Below are positions 16,156-24,315 of a DNA stretch of 64,000 nt, one piece after another (the first letter of the stretch is position 1; the number at the start of each line of letters is the position of its first letter). A program made the translations under genes and the position numbers. Location: positions 744,001-808,000 of the forward strand of contig NZ_JBHTJI010000001.1 in the NCBI RefSeq assembly GCF_042675665.1. Direction: 5' to 3'. The notes under the pieces are model-generated. The model was not told where the DNA came from. It worked only from the letters and a program-made list of their open reading frames with translations, and made no database searches. This DNA is from Mariniflexile jejuense (GTDB taxonomy: Bacteria; Bacteroidota; Bacteroidia; Flavobacteriales; Flavobacteriaceae).

Positions 16156-18369
16156 TTACCTACCTCCTGGTGGGCAATATGCTTTTAAATAATTAGTAAA
16201 TAAGGTTCTTAAATGCGTTGTAGTACCTTCACCTTCACGAATACCATGTGTACGGTTTGGGTAAGGCATAAACTGAAATTGTTTGTTATACTTTACCAAT
16301 TCATTTACTAAAATTTCAGCGTTTTGGTAATGCACATTATCATCGCCTGTACCATGAATGTATAGCAAGTTTCCTTTTAGGTTTTTAGCATAAGTAACTG
16401 GCGAACCTTTTACAAAATCTTCTAAATTTTCTTGTGGCAAACCCATATAACGTTCTTGGTAAATATTATCATAAGTTAATTGGTTTGTAATAGCCGCCAA
16501 CGCAATACCTGTTTTATAAATTTCTGGGTATTGAAACATTAAATTTAAGGTTGCTGCTCCACCGCCACTATGTCCCCAAACAGCTATTCGTTCTGGGTCT
16601 ACAAAATTCCATTTTAGTATTTCTTTGGCTGCCATAGCTTGGTCTTTTATATTAATTTGACCAATATTTCTGTAAATACTTTTACGCCATTCACGTCCTT
16701 TTGGTGCTGGCGTACCGCGGTTATCTAACGATATGTATATATAACCATCATCTGCCATACTGCCTAAATAATTTCTGTTTTGTCCTGCACCATAACTATC
16801 ATTCACTGTTGTGCTTGCTGGTTCTGTATAAACATAAAACACTACAGGATACTTTTTGGTAGGATCAAAATTTGTTGGTTTTACCATCCAACCATCCATA
16901 GTAACACCATCGGCGGTTGTAACTTTAAAAAATTCTGCTTTTGGTGTTTCTTGTAGTTTTGATAAATTGGCTTCAATACTTGATGCAACATCTAACGGTT
17001 TGTGATTTTTATATGAAATAAATTCCGATGCTGGTTTTGTAAAATGATTTGAAAACGAATGAATGGCATACGCGCCAGTTGGCGAAACATTATAATCGTG
17101 TGTGCCTTGTAACGTCTTTGGGCTAACCAATTCCAAAGCGCCTTTTCCATTTAACTTGGTTTTATATAAATAACTTTGTGTTGCATTATTTGGTGATGCC
17201 ATAAAATACACATAACCGTTTTTTGCATCAATATTTGATAAATCTATAAAATCGTAGTTGCCTTTTGTAATTAGCGTTTCCTTTTTACCTTCTAACGATA
17301 CGTTAAATAAATGTCTCCAACCATCTTTTTCTGAAGCCCACAGAATGTTTTTTCCGTTGTTATACCAAATAAAATCGTTTGTAAAATCGATATTATAGCG
17401 GTTTCCTGCTTGGTAAATATCAACCCAAGCGGCATCGGTTTCTTCATATATTACTTTTGAAGTTCCTAATTTTGGTTCGGCTATAAACAATTTACTTTGA
17501 TTTTGCTTTCTATTTAATTGCTGAATCAACAGTTTTTCGGTAGAAGGAATAAACTCCATGCGTACTAAATAATTTTGACGCGGATTGCCTGCTATATCTA
17601 TCCATGTGGTTTTAGCATCATCAATTGTTACCACGCCAACTTTACAAGCTGAAGGTGTTTCGCCCACTTTTGGATATTCTAAAGGCACAATTTCAGAATA
17701 AATTGCATCGGTGTTATTTATCATGTAAAACTTCTTTGTATCGCTAGCATCAATTTGCCAATAAGCTATCGATTTACTATCTGGACTCCAACGAAACCCA
17801 TCGCGACACGCAAATTCTTCTTCATAAACCCAATCAAACGTACCGTTAATTAAGGTTTCTGTTCCATTAGTGGTTAAAGCTTTAATTTTTGAAGTTTTTA
17901 AATCTTCAACATATATATTATTTTCACTTACGTAAGCTGCTTGTGTTCCATCAGGAGAAATTTTTGCAAACATAAGCGATGATGCTGGTAAGCTTTTACC
18001 AAGTTGTTGCAAAGTACCTGTTGCAAAATTTAAAACCCAATAATCGCCTTTGGTGTTTAATCGCCATACACGTTTGGTATTGGTAAATAGCAACACGTTT
18101 TTTTCATCTTCTGAAATTGTAAAATAACTTACCGAAAGTGGTTTGTCACTATTTGATGGTGTTAATTGTTCCTTTGAAATTAAGGTTTTAGACGTATTAT
18201 TGGGCAACGTATATTGAACAATACTATTGCTTTCTATACGGTAATATGAATTTCCATCGTTAGACCATTTTATACCGCCTCTTTGAGAAAACCCTTGAAA
18301 CGAAACTAGAACAATTAAAGCTAAAATGACTAATAATTTTAGTCTACTATTAAAATTAATAATGTACAT
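16156..18369 (-). CDS. Dipeptidyl peptidase IV (S9 family serine peptidase)
   Basis: 737 residues, secreted by an N-terminal signal peptide (hydrophobic core 11-25, ending FQGFSQ). Residues 30-480 form the beta-propeller, and the last 250 the alpha/beta-hydrolase domain. The catalytic triad is S601 in WGHSGGG, D676 in HGTGDDNVH and H708 in NRTHGIR; the D-to-H distance of 32 equals that of human DPP4. The propeller motif WVYEEEFACRDG supplies the Glu pair that holds the substrate's free N-terminus, so true dipeptidyl-peptidase activity is expected. The upstream gap contains no other gene. Confidence 0.93.
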   Translation of the reverse strand: MYIINFNSRLKLLVILALIVLVSFQGFSQRGGIKWSNDGNSYYRIESNSIVQYTLPNNTSKTLISKEQLTPSNSDKPLSVSYFTISEDEKNVLLFTNTKRVWRLNTKGDYWVLNFATGTLQQLGKSLPASSLMFAKISPDGTQAAYVSENNIYVEDLKTSKIKALTTNGTETLINGTFDWVYEEEFACRDGFRWSPDSKSIAYWQIDASDTKKFYMINNTDAIYSEIVPLEYPKVGETPSACKVGVVTIDDAKTTWIDIAGNPRQNYLVRMEFIPSTEKLLIQQLNRKQNQSKLFIAEPKLGTSKVIYEETDAAWVDIYQAGNRYNIDFTNDFIWYNNGKNILWASEKDGWRHLFNVSLEGKKETLITKGNYDFIDLSNIDAKNGYVYFMASPNNATQSYLYKTKLNGKGALELVSPKTLQGTHDYNVSPTGAYAIHSFSNHFTKPASEFISYKNHKPLDVASSIEANLSKLQETPKAEFFKVTTADGVTMDGWMVKPTNFDPTKKYPVVFYVYTEPASTTVNDSYGAGQNRNYLGSMADDGYIYISLDNRGTPAPKGREWRKSIYRNIGQINIKDQAMAAKEILKWNFVDPERIAVWGHSGGGAATLNLMFQYPEIYKTGIALAAITNQLTYDNIYQERYMGLPQENLEDFVKGSPVTYAKNLKGNLLYIHGTGDDNVHYQNAEILVNELVKYNKQFQFMPYPNRTHGIREGEGTTTHLRTLFTNYLKAYCPPGGR

Positions 18370-18480
18370 GAAATTGTGTTTTATTGAATATTTTTCAATA
18401 TTACTTATTTTGATTCAATTTTATTGCGATTCTTTTAGCGTTTAACAGAATATTAAGACACCAAACTATTTTAAAAACAA

Positions 18481-18510
18481 AAAAGCCCAAAACAATGGTT
18501 TTGGACTTTT
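18481..18510. terminator. Terminator after the HMA protein gene
   Basis: AAAAG-C-CCAAAAC (18481-18493) pairs with GTTTTGG-A-CTTTT (18498-18510), with one mismatch and a 4-base loop. T runs on the minus strand fit termination of the metal cluster. Confidence 0.85.
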
Positions 18511-18528
18511 ATATTTTACTAAATTTTA

Positions 18529-18882
18529 TTAACTTTTATGGTCGTCTTTAACGTCTTTATCACGATACTTGCAACATGGATGCACCGAATTATACGCTTC
18601 ATTAGTTGCTTTTAAGCCTTTGGTATCGTGCCCAACAGCCGCTACATTTTTTTGAATGGTTTTTACATTGGTTTTTCTTGCATCATAAATTAGTTTCAAC
18701 TCATGGGTTTTTACATCCCAAACAGCACTTTTAACACCTTTGGTATTAAAGCACGCTTTTTCAATTCTAGATTTACACATTAAACAAACGCCATCAACTT
18801 CTAAAGATGCTTTTGCATTTTTATCTTGAGCAAATGTGATTGTTGATATTAATACTGTTAATACAATTATTACTTTTTTCAT
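18529..18882 (-). CDS. Secreted heavy-metal-associated (HMA) domain protein
   Basis: 117 residues. The start is placed at the ATG at 18880-18882, giving the signal peptide MKKVIIVLTVLISTITFAQ; an in-frame ATG 45 bases upstream would put a charged tail in front. The mature part is an HMA fold with the metal-binding CLMC motif (DGVCLMCKSRIEKACF) and ends with a second cysteine pair, HPCCKYRD. It probably binds a soft metal ion in the periplasm. It is last in the metal cluster and lies just after a hairpin repeat. The metal (copper or another) cannot be told from sequence. Confidence 0.85.
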   Translation of the reverse strand: MKKVIIVLTVLISTITFAQDKNAKASLEVDGVCLMCKSRIEKACFNTKGVKSAVWDVKTHELKLIYDARKTNVKTIQKNVAAVGHDTKGLKATNEAYNSVHPCCKYRDKDVKDDHKS

Positions 18883-18937
18883 TTTATTCGTTTTTGTTAA
18901 GTTGAAACCTTTTTTTAAATTAAACATTTACTTTTAT

Positions 18938-18992
18938 TTAGCCACGAATACACGAATATTTAAAAGCAAACTATTCGTGTATTTGTGGCTAA
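18938..18992. repeat. Long hairpin repeat between TonB receptor and HMA gene (copy 1)
   Basis: The 21-base arms 18938-18958 and 18972-18992 are complementary with one mismatch; the core is GCCACGAATACACGAATA. A related, more diverged copy lies at 21263-21312 on the other side of the receptor gene. Motifs of the form GCCACGAATTCACGAAT are common between genes in Flavobacteriaceae, as I recall. Confidence 0.75.
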
Positions 18993-18995
18993 CCA

Positions 18996-21248
18996 TTATT
19001 TTATTTTGAATCGCAACCCTGCATAATACATACTTCCAAAAATTGGCCCATATACAAAAGTGGTATCAAAATTAGTACCAAAAGGATCGTTAGCACCTAA
19101 AACAGGATTATCTTGACGCACATTGGTTATGTTTTCACCACCTAAATATACTTCAAATTTTGGAGAAAACACTTTGGTTATTTGTGCATTTAACGTTCCT
19201 ACAGTTGGTGTGTATTCTGAAAGTTGATATTGTACAGGATTACTTTCGGTTGAAGAAAAACGCTGTGCACCCAACCAATTAAAAGTAGCATCAAACCTCC
19301 AATGTCCTGTTTTATTTTCATGTACAGGTGTTTCATAAGATGCATTGGCAAAAAAACGATGTTTTGGTGTTAAGGGTTTTTCTAGTTTCCCTGATTGATA
19401 TTGGGTTTTTACATCGTATAATTTATAAGCTAATCGCAAATCGAAATGTTCAAATACATTATAATTTACTTCAGTTTGAAAGCTATTGGCATAACTTTTC
19501 CCATCAAGGTTATAAAAATTTACTTCTTGCGGATTTTCATAATCTACCACTACTTGGTTTGTAAAATCGGTTTTATAATAGTCAAACGTTACATCGGCTT
19601 TTCTTCCAAAAAGATTAAAACCTTGCAAGTATGAAATGCCATAATTCCAAGCAATTTCGGGGTTTAAACCATAAACCTTACCCGTTGTATTCAAAATATT
19701 TATAGCTCTTGAAGTAGCAAACATACTTTGGTTTTCTGCAAAAATATTAGCACTACGTTTACCACGCCCAATGGATGCTCTTATTGCCGATTTTTCCCAA
19801 GGTGTATAACGCGCATGAATACGCGGCGTTACAAAAGTGCCCAATAAATTATGGTTATCAACCCGAATACCTACGGTTACATTCAATTTATCTAAATTAT
19901 CGTAATTGTATTCAAAAAAAGCACCAACAGAACGTTCGGTTCGTTCATAATCTGGAGCAAGATTTGGCGTATCAAGCATTTCATCATAATGGTCGTAAGT
20001 GTAACTAACACCTGTTTTTATTTTATGACGCGAATCGCTTATAATTGAATTATAAATAACGTTAGAATACAAACTATTATGTAAAATATCGTACTGTTTT
20101 AGCCCAAAATACGATGCTTGTTTATGGCTACTAAATGCCGTTTGAACACCAACACTTTGCCAAGGAATTTCAGGATTAACATACCCTAGTTTAGCCGAAA
20201 CCTCGTAACGTTTGGTATCAATTTCACTTCCCCAAGCGTTTGTTGTAAGTTTATCGGTTTTAGGATTAAAATCTAATTGCCCTGTTTGCTTTTCATCATT
20301 TAAAAACTTCAAATTAATAAAACTTACAAAACCTTTTTCGGGGTTTGTGTATTGCCAACGGTTCATCACATTTATTTGCTTGTATTTTGGCATATCTAAA
20401 AACCCATCGTTGTTAACATCATGCGCTTCATTTAAAGTACTTCCGTGTAAATAAACGCCTGTATGCCATTTATCGGTTACTTTGGTGTTAAAATGGGTAT
20501 TTAATTCTAGGCGTTCATTACTACCTGCATACAGATTTACAAACAATTTGTCATCGGTTGATGGTTTAACCAACTCCGCATTTATTTGACCTGCAATACT
20601 TTCATAACCATTCACCACACTGCCTGCGCCTTTTGTTATTTGAATACTTTCTACCCAAGTTCCAGGTATAAAACTCAACCCAAAAGCTTGCGATGCACCA
20701 CGAATAGAAGGGATATTTTCTGTAGCTATTAAAATATATGGACTCGTTAAACCCAACATTTTTATTTGTTTTGTACCCGTTATAGCATCGGCAAAATTAA
20801 CATCGATGGATGGATTGGTTTCAAAACTTTCAGACAAATTACAACACGCAGCTTTTAGTAATTCATTGCTATTTACCGTAAATGTATTTGCTGCTTGTAA
20901 ATACAATTTTGCCGTTGCCTGTTTTCTAGTTGTTACCGTTACCGCATTCAAATTATCGGTTGGTTGTAACCAATGATGCACCATTTTGGGCTGAGTAATG
21001 GTTAAGGTATCGGTTTTAAAACCCACGTAACTTATTACCAATTTGGTATTTTCCTTTTTGTACGGAATTGTAAACTTTCCATCAATATCAGTCACCGTTC
21101 CGATAGTTGTATTAAGCCAATATACGTTAGCACCTAGCAAACCTATATGCTCATTTCTGTCATTCGCTTCCATTATCATTCCATTTATTTTTTCTTGGGA
21201 AGACATAAAGAACGGAAGCATGAGTATTATATATAGTATGTTTTTCAT
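18996..21248 (-). CDS. TonB-dependent outer-membrane receptor of a putative metal-uptake cluster
   Basis: 750 residues from the ATG at 21246-21248, which yields the signal peptide MKNILYIILMLPFFMSSQ; a start 27 bases upstream is possible but unlikely. A carboxypeptidase-regulatory-like domain (about 20-95) precedes the plug (about 105-230, with VNGYESIAGQINAEL) and the 22-strand barrel. The plug holds an unusual cysteine pair, C135-C136 in KAACCNLSESFE, a possible metal ligand. Neighbouring HMA proteins support a metal or metallophore substrate rather than a sugar, and there is no SusD partner. Confidence 0.88.
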   Translation of the reverse strand: MKNILYIILMLPFFMSSQEKINGMIMEANDRNEHIGLLGANVYWLNTTIGTVTDIDGKFTIPYKKENTKLVISYVGFKTDTLTITQPKMVHHWLQPTDNLNAVTVTTRKQATAKLYLQAANTFTVNSNELLKAACCNLSESFETNPSIDVNFADAITGTKQIKMLGLTSPYILIATENIPSIRGASQAFGLSFIPGTWVESIQITKGAGSVVNGYESIAGQINAELVKPSTDDKLFVNLYAGSNERLELNTHFNTKVTDKWHTGVYLHGSTLNEAHDVNNDGFLDMPKYKQINVMNRWQYTNPEKGFVSFINLKFLNDEKQTGQLDFNPKTDKLTTNAWGSEIDTKRYEVSAKLGYVNPEIPWQSVGVQTAFSSHKQASYFGLKQYDILHNSLYSNVIYNSIISDSRHKIKTGVSYTYDHYDEMLDTPNLAPDYERTERSVGAFFEYNYDNLDKLNVTVGIRVDNHNLLGTFVTPRIHARYTPWEKSAIRASIGRGKRSANIFAENQSMFATSRAINILNTTGKVYGLNPEIAWNYGISYLQGFNLFGRKADVTFDYYKTDFTNQVVVDYENPQEVNFYNLDGKSYANSFQTEVNYNVFEHFDLRLAYKLYDVKTQYQSGKLEKPLTPKHRFFANASYETPVHENKTGHWRFDATFNWLGAQRFSSTESNPVQYQLSEYTPTVGTLNAQITKVFSPKFEVYLGGENITNVRQDNPVLGANDPFGTNFDTTFVYGPIFGSMYYAGLRFKIK

Positions 21249-21262
21249 TTTTTTCAAAATTC

Positions 21263-21312
21263 GCCACGAATTCACTAATTGATTTTCAGATAATATTCTT
21301 GTATTAGTGGCT
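21263..21312. repeat. Diverged hairpin repeat upstream of the TonB receptor (copy 2)
   Basis: GCCACGAATTCACTAAT at the left and ATTCTTGTATTAGTGGC at the right are imperfectly complementary. The arms resemble those of the hairpin at 18938-18992, so the receptor gene is bracketed by two members of one repeat family. Confidence 0.6.
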
Positions 21313-21317
21313 ATTTT

Positions 21318-22034
21318 TTAGAAGTTAAGTAACATGATTATTGCCATAACAATCATAACGCTATTTTCAATAAACGTAGCTTTCGTCATTGGTAATTTTA
21401 AAGCAGTTCCTAAACACGCACATTGAATTAATTTTTTATCAAGCAATGTTTTTGTAACCCCAATAGTAGTTATTCCTAAAATAACTAAGGTTAAAATTAG
21501 AGCTACTGGAATTTCAATACGCATTAAAAACATAACGCCCAATGCTGCTTCAATAAATGGATATACCCAACCATAAACAGGCACAACTTTTGCCAATGGG
21601 TCGTACATTCTAAAAGATTCTGGAAAGCCTTTTAAATCTAATAGTTTAAAAAAGCTAAAAACCACATAAAACAAACCCATAAAATCGAGCATAAAACTGC
21701 TTCCATTCCAAGGGTTATAGTTTAGTAAAATTGCGGCTATAGTTATGTAACCAAATATTAAAAACAACGGAAAAAGTTGTTGCAACTCGCTTTTTTCTGC
21801 TTCAACTAAATGAGGTGTTGTTTGAAAAATATTTTTTTCTGAAATAGTATATTTACCAGAAATAGCATTTTGTAAAGTGTCTATTGAAAGGTGTTTTACC
21901 ATCTCTACAACAGCTTCACTTTTCTCTAAATTTACGGTTGCGTTTATAACACCTTCAAGTTTGTTGAGTTTTTCTTCAACTTGTGTTTTGCAACCATTAC
22001 AGGTCATGCCTGTAACTGTATATGTATGTTTCAT
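21318..22034 (-). CDS. HMA domain fused to MauE/DoxX-like membrane protein
   Basis: 238 residues. The N-terminal HMA domain has the metal motif GMTCNGC (C12, C15). Four hydrophobic helices fill residues about 90-238, a MauE/DoxX-like membrane domain ending with a second cysteine motif CACLG (C205, C207) before LPMTKATFIENS. MauE-like domains often handle redox or metal chemistry at the membrane. The gene lies between the HYC_CC_PP gene and the TonB receptor. A role moving a soft metal across or at the inner membrane is inference. Confidence 0.85.
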   Translation of the reverse strand: MKHTYTVTGMTCNGCKTQVEEKLNKLEGVINATVNLEKSEAVVEMVKHLSIDTLQNAISGKYTISEKNIFQTTPHLVEAEKSELQQLFPLFLIFGYITIAAILLNYNPWNGSSFMLDFMGLFYVVFSFFKLLDLKGFPESFRMYDPLAKVVPVYGWVYPFIEAALGVMFLMRIEIPVALILTLVILGITTIGVTKTLLDKKLIQCACLGTALKLPMTKATFIENSVMIVMAIIMLLNF

Positions 22035-22095
22035 TTTAATTTTAATTTGATTTAAAGATTCTTTATCATTTCCAAATCAACGGAAAATAACATGA

Positions 22096-22117
22096 AATTC
22101 CCTTCTGCAAGGGAATT
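22096..22117. repeat. Small perfect hairpin upstream of the HMA-MauE gene
   Basis: AATTCCCTT (22096-22104) and AAGGGAATT (22109-22117) enclose CTGC. It lies between the HYC_CC_PP stop and the HMA-MauE start. No T run follows on the minus strand, so it may be a repeat or an mRNA-processing hairpin rather than a terminator. Confidence 0.45.
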
Positions 22118-22121
22118 AAAA

Positions 22122-22535
22122 TCAAATTATAAATACTTGGTCTAGTACCTGAATATCGGCAACCAAATTGGGTGGAGAATAATCTTTATGAGGTATAATT
22201 TGGGTTTCTAAGCCTTCAAAAAGATTGATAAACGAATATGTAAATGTTGCAATAAAAAGTTGTTGTTGGAAATTTAAATCATCAAAAGTGGATACTTTTA
22301 ATTCATCTTGACCTTTAACAAGTTTAACCTCATCTTTACAACATGTTTTATTTGTGATGGTTTCTTTTGTCATTTCAGAAATGCCCATATCACATTTTTT
22401 AGCTTCAGTAAACACCGAAATATCTACTAAAACATCACCACAATAATGCTTTTCAATAGTAAAAGATACCGTTGAAAACAAAACAAGCAATGCTAATAGC
22501 ACTGAAAAACTTTTATGTAAAAACTGTTTTATCAC
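22122..22535 (-). CDS. HYC_CC_PP-family protein
   Basis: 137 residues from a GTG at 22533-22535. An ATG 24 bases upstream is in frame but precedes the -7 box TACTTTTG (22540-22547), so the GTG start is favoured. A signal anchor (about 5-25) is followed by the three motifs that name the family: HYCGDVLVDIS, a CC pair (NKTCCKDE), and PP in DYSPPNLV. Function is unknown. Histidine and cysteine content and its place at the head of the HMA/TonB cluster suggest metal sensing or binding. The very short leader implies a nearly leaderless mRNA if the promoter is right. Confidence 0.75.
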   Translation of the reverse strand: MIKQFLHKSFSVLLALLVLFSTVSFTIEKHYCGDVLVDISVFTEAKKCDMGISEMTKETITNKTCCKDEVKLVKGQDELKVSTFDDLNFQQQLFIATFTYSFINLFEGLETQIIPHKDYSPPNLVADIQVLDQVFII

Positions 22536-22539
22536 AATA

Positions 22540-22547
22540 CAAAAGTA
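22540..22547 (-). promoter_or_regulatory. -7 promoter box for the metal cluster
   Basis: TACTTTTG on the minus strand fits TAnnTTTG. It ends five bases before the GTG at 22535. A T-rich tract occupies the upstream region, so the exact -33 element is uncertain. Confidence 0.45.
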
Positions 22548-22594
22548 CAAAAAAAACAAAAACAGTAGTCTTGATTTACAAAATGATTAACATT

Positions 22595-23023
22595 TTAGTT
22601 TTTAAGCTTATGGTAGTAAAATGCTGGTAATAAAAGAATTAAAATAACAGGTTGAATTAAAAATCGGCGTAAATTAAAAAACAAATAATAATCTTCTTGC
22701 CTTGGGTTTATAACGAAATACAGATAAACACTTATTAAAATAACAAACGCCAATACGTATATAACTGCTGAAAATTTAATGATGCTTCTATCTTTAAAAA
22801 CCACAAATAGTATTCCTAAAGAAATAACAGAATTTAAAATATAGCGTAACGTAGTAAACAATGTTACTTTAAAAATTTCGCGTCTGGGGCTATCAATATA
22901 CAAATAGTCGTTTTGAAAAAATGTTAAATAAGGGTCGTAAAACAAGTTACTTTCAAACAATCGGATTAAAATTAATAATCCAACTAAAACACTGAGCAAT
23001 ATGTATTTAGTTAGTTTGTGCAT
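22595..23023 (-). CDS. Exosortase F system-associated membrane protein
   Basis: 142 residues with four predicted membrane helices. It overlaps the end of xrtF by 17 bases and matches the small membrane protein that accompanies exosortase F (features RLFESNLFYDPYL and the C-terminal RRFLIQPVILILLLPAFYY). Its role is unknown, but tight coupling with xrtF argues for a shared complex. Confidence 0.85.
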   Translation of the reverse strand: MHKLTKYILLSVLVGLLILIRLFESNLFYDPYLTFFQNDYLYIDSPRREIFKVTLFTTLRYILNSVISLGILFVVFKDRSIIKFSAVIYVLAFVILISVYLYFVINPRQEDYYLFFNLRRFLIQPVILILLLPAFYYHKLKN

Positions 23024-23567
23024 CGGTTTTTTTTATTTTAGAAAATCGATTTACCCAAAAAATCCATAACAAAAACACCATACCATAAATAATTGCAGGA
23101 AACACAACACTGTGCAAAATAGCTTTCTGTTTTGGGTAATGGTATAACAACATGCTTAACAACACGATACGCAATAAGTTTACAGTATAAATTAAAACAC
23201 TGCCAGATAACATATAAAAAAAAGTAGTTTTAGTTTGCGCAGCAAATGCCATAATAAACGACACAAACAATATAATTACACTAACAGAATTACAACCTTC
23301 AATAACACGCGCTACATAATTACCATTTATAATAACCTTTAATGAAGGCTCGTTAGGATGTGGTACCATTTGCGCATTGTACCCAAAAGCATCTAACAAG
23401 GTTTTACTTTGTATGCCTACTAAATGCGTCATAAAATCAGGATAAAACTTACTGCCATCTGAAAATTGCAAATAAAATTTATACGCTACCGAAAGGGTAA
23501 TGTACACCAACAAAAATGTGGCAATAAACTTAATAACTAATTTATATTTTACTAAAAGTGCTTTCAA
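23007..23567 (-). CDS. xrtF: Exosortase family protein XrtF
   Basis: 186-residue polytopic membrane cysteine protease/transpeptidase of the exosortase/archaeosortase family, thought to process surface proteins bearing a C-terminal sorting signal. The catalytic residues are recognisable: C92 in VIEGCNSVS, R133 in NLLRIVLL, and H152 in ILHSVVFP. It is followed by its partner with overlapping ends. No target protein with an obvious sorting tail was recognised in the window. Confidence 0.9.
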   Translation of the reverse strand: MKALLVKYKLVIKFIATFLLVYITLSVAYKFYLQFSDGSKFYPDFMTHLVGIQSKTLLDAFGYNAQMVPHPNEPSLKVIINGNYVARVIEGCNSVSVIILFVSFIMAFAAQTKTTFFYMLSGSVLIYTVNLLRIVLLSMLLYHYPKQKAILHSVVFPAIIYGMVFLLWIFWVNRFSKIKKTDAQTN

Positions 23568-23660
23568 AAAAATCTATCGGTTTTTACAAGGTTAAAATTA
23601 TGCAAAGCAACCTTATAATTCATGCCTTTTTAAATACTTTTACAGAAATATTTGAATTTT

Positions 23661-24119
23661 ATGACTTTTGAACAACTAAAACCGCAAGTAGAAACCATTG
23701 TTTTTAACACTAAAAAAACAGTTAACGAACGCCTTTTAAGCATTTGCGAACTACTTGAAAAACATATATCTCATTACAATTGGGTTGGTTTTTATTTTAG
23801 AAATGGCGATAAAGAAGAGTTAAAACTAGGTCCATATGTTGGTGCACCAACTGATCATACCATCATCCCTTTTGGAAAAGGCATTTGCGGTCAAGTGGCT
23901 GTTAGCAACCAAAATTTTGTGGTGCCCGATGTAACAGCTCAAGATAATTATATTGCCTGCAGCATAACGGTAAAAGCTGAAATTGTAATACCCATTTTTG
24001 TAAATGGCGAAAACATTGGACAAATAGACATCGATTCCAACACACCAGACCCATTTACCGAAGCCGACGAACGTTTTTTAGAATTTGTATGCGAGAAAGT
24101 TTCTGAAATACTTTCTTAA
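23661..24119 (+). CDS. GAF domain protein, free methionine-R-sulfoxide reductase-like
   Basis: 152 residues from the ATG at 23661; a TTG nine bases upstream is less likely. The single GAF domain has the pattern of the fRMsr/YebR family: NWVGFYFR, GKGICGQVAV and DNYIACSITVKAEIVIP, with two of the three cysteines of the E. coli enzyme retained. It would reduce free methionine-R-sulfoxide in the cytoplasm. The resolving cysteine that lies ten residues before GICG in E. coli is absent, so activity may use another thiol. Confidence 0.8.
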   Translation: MTFEQLKPQVETIVFNTKKTVNERLLSICELLEKHISHYNWVGFYFRNGDKEELKLGPYVGAPTDHTIIPFGKGICGQVAVSNQNFVVPDVTAQDNYIACSITVKAEIVIPIFVNGENIGQIDIDSNTPDPFTEADERFLEFVCEKVSEILS

Positions 24120-24263
24120 AAACTCATTTTATTAAGCATCAAATTCCAACAAAAATTGGATTTTCTATTAGAATTTTTTGTTTGCTTTTTTTGAAATTTC
24201 ATTTCATGTTAATAAATATGCTATTTAGTTAAAAAATCGGCTTGTTTTTTAGTTTATAAACAC

Positions 24264-24292
24264 TTGTTTTTTAGTTGAAATAACTACTTTTG
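24264..24292 (+). promoter_or_regulatory. Bacteroidota-type promoter for purH
   Basis: TTG at 24264-24266 and TACTTTTG at 24285-24292 are 18 bases apart. The predicted transcript begins near 24299, leaving a short leader of about 17 bases to the ATG at 24316. Confidence 0.6.
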
Positions 24293-24315
24293 CAACTTCA
24301 AATTAGATTTAAAAA

